Shown in pieces: positions 57,040 through 64,000 of a DNA stretch of 64,000 nt. Under the pieces are notes generated by a model. It was not told where the DNA came from. It saw nothing but the letters and a program-made list of their open reading frames with translations, and searched no databases. Position numbers and translations under genes: made by a program. Source of the DNA: JAAXVQ01 sp964604705 (GTDB lineage: Bacteria; Oederibacteriota; JAAXVQ01); the NCBI GenBank assembly GCA_964604705.1, contig CAZSAP010000009.1, forward strand, positions 1 to 64,000, in the 5' to 3' direction. Numbering within the stretch: the first letter of the stretch is position 1; each line of letters begins with the position of its first letter.

Positions 57040-59817
57040 TTACCTCAGCACCGCCAGCTTGATTCGCTTACGGACCTCGCCGTTGACCACCACACGGGCC
57101 AGGTAAATTCCGGGAGCAACCGAGCTGCATTCCCAGGCCAGTTCCCCCGGTCCTTCGAGCATACTCGCGCCAAGTTCGGCCACGCGCTCACCGGCCATGT
57201 TGTAAAGCGAGATCCGCACCTCGCTGTCCTGTTCAGGGCTCAAGAAAAATCGCACCCGGTTTTTAGCCGGAATGGGAAACGCGCGAATGGTGCCGTCGCC
57301 GCGCACCCGCGTGGCCGTGACCGTGAGCGTCGGGGTCATGGTGGCCGTGGGTGTGTGCGTGGCCGTAACCGTGACACTCGGGGTTACGGTAACGGTCCGT
57401 GTAATGGTGGCCGTGGGCGACACGGAAGGTGTGCCGGTGGGCGTCGTCGACGCCGTGGCGGTGGGGGTGGCCGTGGGAGTGTACGTTGGCGTGGCTGTAA
57501 ACGTAGACGACGGCGTAGCCGTAGGCGTTTGCGTGGACGTGGGGGTATAGGTCCAGGTGGGTGTCACGGTTGGTGTATGCGTAGGCGTAAACGTCGGCGT
57601 GGTGGTGGACGTGGGCGTGGGCGCGTAGGCAATCACATTGGCGGAAAACAGCGACGTGTTGCGGGCGGTGTCGGTGGCCAGGGCGCAGACATAGTCGCCA
57701 TGGGAGACGCCTGTTGGCACCAAGCTCCAGTACCCCGCACCATCGGCTGTGGCCGTACCCACCAAGGCCAAACTTCCACCAGGACCGGCGCCCGGCTCGG
57801 CCCGAAAGACCTCCACATACGCTCCGGACCCAGCCGTACCCAGCAGCAACGTGGTCAGCGCTGAAGTAATCACAGGAGCCGCCATATTCTGGTTGGCGCC
57901 AGCCACGCGGGCAATGCCCGCGGTGGTAAAGGCACAAATGGTATTGGCGTACAAACCATTGAAATCCGCTGTGGCAGCGCTTAAATAAATACCCCGGCCG
58001 CTATGCGCTATCAGATTGCCCGGTCCACCCGGATACCCAATCCACTGATTGGATGAGTTACACGTGATGGCATTGTTGGGAGCTTGTGGCAAAGCATTGC
58101 CGTTGGCCAGGACACCAAACGAATTGCTCGCCAGGGTGTTGCCCCCGCCCCCGAAAATGGTGATGCTTCCTCCAAACAGATTGCCCTCGCTAGCCAAAGA
58201 CCCGCCGATGCGATTGCCGTAACCCATGAGCATGATATCTTCTACTTGGTTGCGAATTTGCACGGTGCCATCTGCGCTGACGCCAAAGTAATTGCCCGCC
58301 AAGCAAGATCCATTGGACTCCATATAAATGCCACGGTTGGTGTTTCCGGCAATAACATTGCGCCCGGCGGTGGTACCGTCGCCGAATTGCTGGGCGCTGC
58401 TCCCACCCCAGGTATAATAATACACTCCGACTTGGTTGGGCAGTGCGGCATTGCCGGCGGCGTTCAACCCGATCCGGTTGCCCAGGAAGGTATTTTGTCC
58501 GGAACCGTCGTTAATCCACACACCGTACGTATTGCCCGAGATCACATTGCCCCGCTGCTGCCCTCCGTTCTCAAGGCCACCGAAAGTGTTGTTCCCAGCC
58601 AAGATGCTAATCCCATATTGATTCATTATCGCCGCAGTGCCGGTGCTGTTGGTGCCAATGTAATTGCCCGCGATGATATTTCCCGTACTGCCACCTGCGA
58701 GGTGAATGCCGTAACCCGTGGTCATGCCGGAAATTACATTGCTCTCCCAAGGCAAGGCGCGGTCGCCTCCAACGACAGTGCCGGACGCACCGTTTAAGAC
58801 CAACCCAAAAATCTGACTGCCAAATCCCAGATCCGAGGCATTGATGCCGATCCGGTTGTTTTGCAGCGTACATCCCGAAGAAGCGATATAAATTTGATAC
58901 TGGTTACCCGCAATCACATTGCCCTGGTTTGCCAGATTGCGCCCAATCACTTGGTTGGGTGATGTCACGTAGATCCCCCGATAATTGGGTATGGCCGCGG
59001 TTTGCGTGGCATTGAGTCCAATAATATTTCCTGCGATGGTATTGTCATGCGAATTAAACAGTGTATAAATCCCGTCTTGGCTGTGTCCGGAAATGAGATT
59101 GCCTTCGCCGGCCGCTGCATCTCCGCCGACCAGTGTGTTGTGGCTGTCGATGGTCAGCACCACTCCTGACGACCCTGTGCCGGGGGACGCAGCCGCCGTA
59201 CCGGCTGCATTGGTTCCAATATAATTGGATTGAATGATGGTTTGGTTGGACGCGTCTGACACATAAATCCCAATATTGCTCCACGAGATAACATTCCCCC
59301 GGCCCACCGCACCAATGCGCACCGAGGTGCAATTGTCCAACCGGATGCCGGCAGTCCGGCAGCGCCGGTCCGCGTCGCTGTAGTCAATGCCAACGCGGCA
59401 GTTGAACACATTGACCTCCGAACACCCGAGCATGTAAATGCCGTAATCCCCGCTCAAAAGGGCCATGCCGGACAACGTGCTGCCCGAGGCTCCGGCAGTC
59501 ACATTAAACATAACAACCGTATTGGTGCTCGCTGTTATGACTTGTGCATTACCGTTAATGTGCACCCGTTGATTCACATTCAACGCGGAGTTGATGGTGA
59601 TCGGGTTGGCCGCAGGCGCAAACTCGATAATGTCCCCCGCCGCCGCATCGGCCAGCGCCTGGCGCAGCGTACCGGCCCCGCTGTCTCCTGCACTGGTTAC
59701 GGTAACCGTGGCCGCGTTCGCGGAAACGGATAATCCCAGGGCCAAACACACAACGCTCAGACCGACCCACCCTTTTGCTGAGAATAACCTTCGTACGCGA
59801 AATGTGCCAACAGCCAT
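57040..59817 (-). CDS. secreted right-handed parallel beta-helix protein with sorting domain
   Basis: 925 residues from the ATG at 59817 with GAGGTGAT upstream. Signal peptide (VGLSVVCLALGLSVSANA), a beta-helix of about 570 residues built from repeated NVISGN/GNYIGTNSTGTAAI-type rungs (family usually called CSLREA/parallel beta-helix), an Ig-like module, a 110-residue Thr/Pro linker (TPTFTPTHTPTVTPTWTYTP...) and a C-terminal FlgD-Ig/Por-like domain (FPIPAKNRVRFFLSPEQDSE, YNMAGERVAEL, WECSSVAPGIYLARV). Probably exported and anchored or sorted by that domain; binding target unknown. Confidence 0.9.
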   Translation of the reverse strand: MAVGTFRVRRLFSAKGWVGLSVVCLALGLSVSANAATVTVTSAGDSGAGTLRQALADAAAGDIIEFAPAANPITINSALNVNQRVHINGNAQVITASTNTVVMFNVTAGASGSTLSGMALLSGDYGIYMLGCSEVNVFNCRVGIDYSDADRRCRTAGIRLDNCTSVRIGAVGRGNVISWSNIGIYVSDASNQTIIQSNYIGTNAAGTAAASPGTGSSGVVLTIDSHNTLVGGDAAAGEGNLISGHSQDGIYTLFNSHDNTIAGNIIGLNATQTAAIPNYRGIYVTSPNQVIGRNLANQGNVIAGNQYQIYIASSGCTLQNNRIGINASDLGFGSQIFGLVLNGASGTVVGGDRALPWESNVISGMTTGYGIHLAGGSTGNIIAGNYIGTNSTGTAAIMNQYGISILAGNNTFGGLENGGQQRGNVISGNTYGVWINDGSGQNTFLGNRIGLNAAGNAALPNQVGVYYYTWGGSSAQQFGDGTTAGRNVIAGNTNRGIYMESNGSCLAGNYFGVSADGTVQIRNQVEDIMLMGYGNRIGGSLASEGNLFGGSITIFGGGGNTLASNSFGVLANGNALPQAPNNAITCNSSNQWIGYPGGPGNLIAHSGRGIYLSAATADFNGLYANTICAFTTAGIARVAGANQNMAAPVITSALTTLLLGTAGSGAYVEVFRAEPGAGPGGSLALVGTATADGAGYWSLVPTGVSHGDYVCALATDTARNTSLFSANVIAYAPTPTSTTTPTFTPTHTPTVTPTWTYTPTSTQTPTATPSSTFTATPTYTPTATPTATASTTPTGTPSVSPTATITRTVTVTPSVTVTATHTPTATMTPTLTVTATRVRGDGTIRAFPIPAKNRVRFFLSPEQDSEVRISLYNMAGERVAELGASMLEGPGELAWECSSVAPGIYLARVVVNGEVRKRIKLAVLR

Positions 59818-59833
59818 TTGTATCACCTCAGGA

Positions 59834-60070
59834 TTATTTTTCTTGGGCAAAATCCACTATATCTGAAACGCTCACCCACCGGTACCCCAGGCGCTGGACG
59901 CCCTCGATAATTCCAGGCAAAGCCAAGCGGTCCGCCGCGCCGCCGGTTGGGGAAAACGGATGCAGCAAGACAATCGATCCGGGCTTAACGTGGTCAAGTG
60001 TATAACGGACAAGCTTTTCCGCGTCTCCTCGCCACGATGAGAACAATGGTCTTCTTCATACTTATACCGC
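59834..60070 (-). pseudogene. remnant of a polysaccharide deacetylase gene
   Basis: The minus strand encodes LVRYTLDHVKPGSIVLLHPF, SPTGGAADRLALPGIIEGVQRLGYRWVSVSDIVDF and a stop, the C-terminal end of a NodB-type carbohydrate esterase (LLHP plus LPxIIxGLxxxGY). In another frame upstream a start MKKTIVLIVA reads into it, as if a signal peptide and the tail had been joined after loss of the catalytic core. No full gene is possible. Confidence 0.65.
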
Positions 60071-60137
60071 TTTTCGTGGAATTAGACATACGTATATTTT
60101 GGAGACAGGTAATTAAATCCGGATTTGCCTCTAAAAT

Positions 60138-61715
60138 CTAAAACACCTTTTTCCACTCAGACTCGCTTTTGCGTTTAAGTCGAATCTCGGCAATGTGATA
60201 TTTGAAATAACCGGGATAAAAAGCATATTCAAGTTCATACTTTGTAGAGTGCCACGAGCCCGCATCGGGCTTAAATCCCAGTCCCCTAAGCACCTGGTCC
60301 CACTGCTCCTCGTCAATCACCGAAACGCTCGTAAGACCATAACCATCATCGAGTTTTTTTATCCGGCTCAAGTTCCGCGCTATCTTTTTAAGGGTCTTAA
60401 GCGCAGCTGCTGGCGTTTGCTCATCAACCGAAACAACCGATTTTATTTCAGCTATAACCTGCTCGTGCTGTGCAGCTTTCAGCTGATCTTTCCCAGCTTG
60501 TTCAGTGGCTCGTTCCTTCTGCTCCGATGGCGGTATTAATAACTCACAGAGATCCCCATAGCCGCATGTGCGTGCGAGTCCCAGCGGTGTAAAGGACGCG
60601 TCTGTGCGCTTAACTTCCAATTCGCTGCCGTGCTTGACTAAAAGCGAGATAATGGCTTTCTGATCGGGGCTTTTCCTCAAGTGTTCGACGGCATAATGCA
60701 ACGGTATATATTTACGCTCTTTGTCCATGATATTTACATTCGGACTTAGCGTCAGCAAATATTCAACTACGTCTAAACGCCCTGACTTTACCGCCACATG
60801 CAAAAAAGACTGCCCCCGTTCATTAACGGTATTAAGTAACTCCGGATTCAGGTTTAGGTTGGCCGAGAAAAATGCCTTCACTTCATTGAGCTTGCCTTCT
60901 GCGCAGGCTGCAAAGATAGGTGCAGCGTCCACCCCTTTTGCCTCGGATGCACTTTCAGATGCTGCTATCGATTCTGCCTTTTTTTCATTTTTCAGCTTAC
61001 TGTCTTGCTTGATTCTCAGCGGACCTTTCAAGATCTTATCCGCATAGGGTACTAACGCCGGATGATAGTTGCGCGCAAAATCGAGCTCACAGGTCCTGCA
61101 CCATAGATGGTAGTCATTCGTTTCACTCGTGTAGGTCACAGTCTCTCGATAGAACGAGTCGGCCGGAGCCCCGACCTCCCGCGTGGAGGATAAAGATGCC
61201 TCGGTTAAGCGTTCATTGCAAAACGGACAGCGCTTGAGCATTTTTAATAAATACAGGCGAAGTGCTTGTGAGGATGTTTGTACCACTAAAGAGAATAGTG
61301 CTTTCTCATCTTGGATAGCCAATAAACGCTTGGCTTTTTTTTCATCCGTCGCATGCCTAAATCCGTTCTCAGGCTCCTTCTGCCCCTCGTAACTCTCTGC
61401 AGGTGCAAAGTCCATGTCCTTTACCTGTGACACCAAGGTATTGTATTCCTTAAGTTTAATAAGTACCTCTAGGGTTATTTCCGGATCGTATTCCCATGAA
61501 CGGCTCTGGCACACAGGGCTTTTTCTCAGCTTCCGCAGATACGTTTCATCCTGAAGTAGTTCACCCGCGCTTCTTCGCTTACGATTCCAGGGCAGAAGAT
61601 AGCGTGCCATTTCATAAAGCACCTCAGGTGATGATGTTGTTGCAGGCTCAATGGAATAATATTTTTTCTCTATGGCACGATGTTTGACGGTGAGAAACCA
61701 GCGTAGTATATCCAT
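60138..61715 (-). CDS. ankyrin-repeat protein with zinc-ribbon-like cysteine pairs
   Basis: 525 residues, no signal peptide. The N-terminal 240 residues are not recognised but contain LKRCPFCNERL and, 45 residues on, HLWCRTCELDFARNY, together a possible treble-clef or ribbon site. After a KKAESIAASESASEAK linker come three to four ankyrin repeats (DAAPIFAACAEGKLNEVKAFF, RGQSFLHVAVKSGRLDVVEYLL, KYIPLHYAVEHLR ... ISLLVKHGSEL, ASFTPLGLARTCGYGDLCELL), then an alpha/beta C-terminal domain (DEEQWDQVLRGLGFKPD). Likely a protein-protein scaffold; partner unknown. Confidence 0.8.
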   Translation of the reverse strand: MDILRWFLTVKHRAIEKKYYSIEPATTSSPEVLYEMARYLLPWNRKRRSAGELLQDETYLRKLRKSPVCQSRSWEYDPEITLEVLIKLKEYNTLVSQVKDMDFAPAESYEGQKEPENGFRHATDEKKAKRLLAIQDEKALFSLVVQTSSQALRLYLLKMLKRCPFCNERLTEASLSSTREVGAPADSFYRETVTYTSETNDYHLWCRTCELDFARNYHPALVPYADKILKGPLRIKQDSKLKNEKKAESIAASESASEAKGVDAAPIFAACAEGKLNEVKAFFSANLNLNPELLNTVNERGQSFLHVAVKSGRLDVVEYLLTLSPNVNIMDKERKYIPLHYAVEHLRKSPDQKAIISLLVKHGSELEVKRTDASFTPLGLARTCGYGDLCELLIPPSEQKERATEQAGKDQLKAAQHEQVIAEIKSVVSVDEQTPAAALKTLKKIARNLSRIKKLDDGYGLTSVSVIDEEQWDQVLRGLGFKPDAGSWHSTKYELEYAFYPGYFKYHIAEIRLKRKSESEWKKVF

Positions 61716-61744
61716 GCTTATAATCTATCCTTTCTAATAGCCAA

Positions 61745-61860
61745 GGTTACTCCCAGGGTGTCGTCAGGGAAACCACACGTTTTCCTGACGTGGACATCCC
61801 GTCCTTTGTGCCTTCCTATCTCAGCTTGGGTCCCCCTAAGCCCTTGGCCTTACGTCCGAA
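61745..61860 (-). ncRNA. candidate structured RNA upstream of the ankyrin gene
   Basis: Shares three blocks with the element at 6121-6247: the GAAACCAC hairpin (stem CGTCAGG/CCTGACG, 61762-61768 with 61784-61790), the CCTTCCTATCTC block (61811-61822, minus-strand GAGATAGGAAGG) and the CCTAAGCC...GGCCTTAC motif. It lies 30 bases before the ankyrin start and ahead of the rightward promoter at 61897, so a minus-strand leader is favoured. No known class recognised. Confidence 0.4.
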
Positions 61861-61896
61861 GACAATGCCTAGTTTACATCATTTCAGGGATCAATC

Positions 61897-61924
61897 TTGA
61901 TAAATAGTTTTTAGATGCTATACT
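61897..61924 (+). promoter_or_regulatory. sigma-70-type promoter of the glycine-rich protein gene
   Basis: TTGATA (61897-61902), 16-base spacer, TATACT (61919-61924), 30 bases before the ATG. Confidence 0.6.
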
Positions 61925-61953
61925 CCCTTTACTATAATAAGGGGCGCTTATCT

Positions 61954-64000
61954 ATGTCGAAAAACCGTTTACCACTCTTGAGTCTGTTGGTACTGTTACT
62001 GACCGGAGGAATTGAATCTGCCTGGGCACTAAATTACGGTTCCGGGTCTGACGGCGATGCCACGCTGACCAGTTCTAAAAACGTAAACACGGATAATCTC
62101 GGCTCCAGCTCGGATCAAAACGGTGCCACGGCTGACGGTATCGCCTATCGGGTTGTCACTAATCCCGCAAGCACCAGTATTGACGTAGGCCAAACTCCGA
62201 CAGGATTTGTCGCCGGAGACAAAGCGCTCTTGATTAATTTACAAGGCTACGGTGTGTTGACCCCAGCCGAAGTGCGTGACTACGCAGACACAGGCAACTA
62301 TGAGATCCTGGATGTGACCGGGACCTCGGGCAATCTAATTCACGTCGCCTTGGCTCCGGTAAAAACGTATGCTGGCTCGGACTTCACTCGCCAGAAAGTA
62401 TTCATTCAGAGAATCCCCCAGCTTCACAATCTGACGCTAAACTCCGGTGGCGTTCTGACTGCCTCGGCCTGGGACGGTGGCGCTACTGCAGGTGCCACAG
62501 GCATTGTGGCCGTGCTGGTCAACGGAACTTTGACAGTTAGCGGCGGGACCATCCAAAGCGATGCTAAAGGGTATCGGGGCTATGCAATGCGAGTCGGCGG
62601 CGAAGCCTACAACGGTGTGGGCGGTGGGACGGGTGCTTATTTCAGTACCACCGTGGCCACTAACGGTGTTTGCGGCGGTGGCGGTGGTGGAAGTGCTCTG
62701 GGGAGCTCCGTTGGCGGTGCCGGGGGAGGTGGCTATATCCAATGTCCTGGCGGTGGTGCCGGATACGGAACCGAAGGCTTCGGCGGGCAAAGTGTCCCAG
62801 GTCCTTGGGGCCAAAACGCTTCAGGAATACAGAGCGGCAATGGTGGTGCAGGTGACTACGGCGGGGGCGGCGGGGGCGGGACTTACGGCAGCAGCGATCT
62901 GGCTAAGATTTACCTTGGTGCGGCGGGTGGTGGCGCCGGTGGTGGTGGAACCCCTGGGGACTATTACGGAGGTTCAGGTGGAGGCATTGTCTGGATTAAA
63001 GCCCAAACGTTAACATGCACCAGCGGAACCGTCGGCAGCAACGGTGGCAATGGCACCTACGAATACTTTGGCAGCGGCGGGGGCGGCGGCGCAGGCGGCT
63101 CGATTCTCATCAAGTGCGGCTCCGCCAGCCTCGGCAGCCAACTGGTTTCAGCCCGAGGCGGTGACGGCACTGGCAATCCCAGCGGCGGCTGGGGCATTGG
63201 CGGTAAAGGCGGGCACGGACGCATAGCGGTCTATGCGGTAACAACCAGTGGTCAAACAACACCCACCGCCTATTACCCGATCTACACACTCCCGACCACA
63301 CCCACGTCATTGGTCGCCTCGCTGGTGGGTACGTCCCAAATACGCCTGGACTGGACCGGAAGCTCCAGTGTACAAGGGTATAAAATCGAGCGCAGCTCCA
63401 CGGGTGCCAACCCTTGGACCATCCTCGCATGCCTAGCACCCACCCTGCGCACTTATACCGACTCTGGACTAAACCTGGGCGCCACATGGCACTACCGTGT
63501 GACCGCGTTCCTAGGTGACGACGAGGCGGTCTCTTCGTCTGCGAGTGCAACCTTGCCAACAGCCACACCAACCGTGACCCCAACGGTAACCACGACACCA
63601 ACCCAAACTCCCACTCGGACAGCAACCCTGACTCTCACACCCACCCCCACGTCGACGCCGACCATCACCCGTACCAGCACCAGTTCACCCACGTCCACCC
63701 TGAGTGCGACGATTTCAGCGACTCCGACGATCACCCGTACGTGCACGCTTTCACCCACGTCGACGGTGAGCCCATCGGTCTCACCCACCCCGAGCATCTC
63801 GCCTACAACCACCGCGAGTCCGACTGCAACACTGTGGCTAGCTATTGAAGGCGTAAGCGCCTTCCCAAATCCCTGCCGCACGGAACTCAAGTTCGCCTTC
63901 ACGCTTTCTGGACCAGCAACCGCCAAGATTGATGTCTATCAAATATCAGGTGAGCGGGTGGCTACGATTCAGGAACAGTTTGCAGGTGCAGGCAGTCGTA
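61954..64000 (+). CDS. large glycine-rich secreted protein with FN3, Thr/Pro linker and sorting domain (3' end outside the window)
   Basis: 682 codons are open to the edge; AAGGGG precedes the ATG. Signal peptide (LPLLSLLVLLLTGGIESAWA), an N-terminal domain with many Asp/Thr/Gly, a glycine-rich region (NGVGGGTGAYF, CGGGGGGSALG, GGAGGGGYIQC, GDYGGGGGGGTYG), an FN3-like domain (LDWTGSSSVQGYKIERSSTG ... YTDSGLNLGATWHYRV), a Thr/Pro/Ser linker of about 110 residues and the start of a sorting domain (VSAFPNPCRTELKFAF, YQISGERVATI). Likely an extracellular matrix or adhesin-type protein; at the window end it is still in frame. Confidence 0.9.
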   Translation, partial: MSKNRLPLLSLLVLLLTGGIESAWALNYGSGSDGDATLTSSKNVNTDNLGSSSDQNGATADGIAYRVVTNPASTSIDVGQTPTGFVAGDKALLINLQGYGVLTPAEVRDYADTGNYEILDVTGTSGNLIHVALAPVKTYAGSDFTRQKVFIQRIPQLHNLTLNSGGVLTASAWDGGATAGATGIVAVLVNGTLTVSGGTIQSDAKGYRGYAMRVGGEAYNGVGGGTGAYFSTTVATNGVCGGGGGGSALGSSVGGAGGGGYIQCPGGGAGYGTEGFGGQSVPGPWGQNASGIQSGNGGAGDYGGGGGGGTYGSSDLAKIYLGAAGGGAGGGGTPGDYYGGSGGGIVWIKAQTLTCTSGTVGSNGGNGTYEYFGSGGGGGAGGSILIKCGSASLGSQLVSARGGDGTGNPSGGWGIGGKGGHGRIAVYAVTTSGQTTPTAYYPIYTLPTTPTSLVASLVGTSQIRLDWTGSSSVQGYKIERSSTGANPWTILACLAPTLRTYTDSGLNLGATWHYRVTAFLGDDEAVSSSASATLPTATPTVTPTVTTTPTQTPTRTATLTLTPTPTSTPTITRTSTSSPTSTLSATISATPTITRTCTLSPTSTVSPSVSPTPSISPTTTASPTATLWLAIEGVSAFPNPCRTELKFAFTLSGPATAKIDVYQISGERVATIQEQFAGAGSR

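Noticed and set aside
56641..57864. 407-residue plus-strand frame rich in Arg and Gly
   Set aside because: Antisense of the repetitive Thr/Pro linker and flanking genes; composition is that of a shadow.
61811..61860. TPP-riboswitch resemblance (minus-strand GCTGAGATAG)
   Set aside because: Only one of the several TPP-aptamer conserved blocks is present; the second helix motif (CCUGAUCUGG-like) is missing.
1..64000. CRISPR array, rRNA, tRNA or prophage genes
   Set aside because: None seen on either strand after reading through all gaps.

Overview
The window reads as a chromosome segment of an uncultured, motile, Gram-negative-type bacterium. The evidence is a TonB-dependent outer-membrane receptor, a patatin/beta-barrel (PlpD-like) protein, two lipoproteins and large secreted proteins that carry threonine/proline-rich linkers followed by a FlgD-Ig/Por-like C-terminal domain. 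That last architecture is common in poorly cultivated lineages such as the Elusimicrobia/FCPU426-type candidate phyla; this lineage guess is inference and no rRNA or tRNA gene is present to test it. Coding is dense and mixed in strand, with no prophage, CRISPR array or intact insertion sequence.

Layout. 1-6.0 kb: a leftward housekeeping run (DedA membrane protein, DUF486 protein, MFS transporter, secreted protein, Maf pyrophosphatase, NlpC/P60 lipoprotein, TrpB2, macro domain). 6.0-10.8 kb: a small lipoprotein, a short-chain dehydrogenase, MazG, bacteriohemerythrin, NagA and AcpS, with two unusual non-coding stretches (6.07-6.25 and 7.62-7.74 kb). 10.8-20.5 kb: a PlpD-like protein, then a chemosensory island (response regulator/HD-GYP, DUF2914 protein, CheW with an inserted CZB domain, chemoreceptor, CheX) and a TonB receptor. 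20.7-35.5 kb: GlnS, phosphofructokinase, beta-mannosidase, a VIT/von Willebrand protein, phospholipase-like, GyrI-like and glyoxalase II proteins, a MITE-like inverted-repeat element, and a TPR protein. 35.5-44.8 kb: a two-gene histidine kinase pair, a membrane protein, PlsC, an Fe-S membrane protein with an AraC regulator, a deaminase and an acetyltransferase. 45.1-54.3 kb: a PadR/UvrA2-like operon with a perfect 52-base palindrome, a hydrolase, a second AraC cluster, and a TetR-led operon of four small membrane proteins. 54.4-64 kb: a diguanylate cyclase lying between two decayed C-terminal sorting-domain fragments, a secreted parallel beta-helix protein, a deacetylase remnant, an ankyrin protein and a large glycine-rich secreted protein that runs off the end.

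How the genes work together. The clearest regulatory theme is a set of flagellar sigma-28-type promoters (TAAA-like, exactly 15 bases, then a CCGATA-like box) in front of the HD-GYP gene, the CheW-CZB/chemoreceptor pair, CheX and the large hybrid kinase. This suggests one motility/c-di-GMP signalling regulon, to which the GGDEF protein may also belong. The most intriguing non-coding signals are a terminator-coupled structured element next to the macro-domain/TrpB2 genes that shares sequence blocks with other intergenic regions, a long-armed structured element before mazG, and the MITE-like element.
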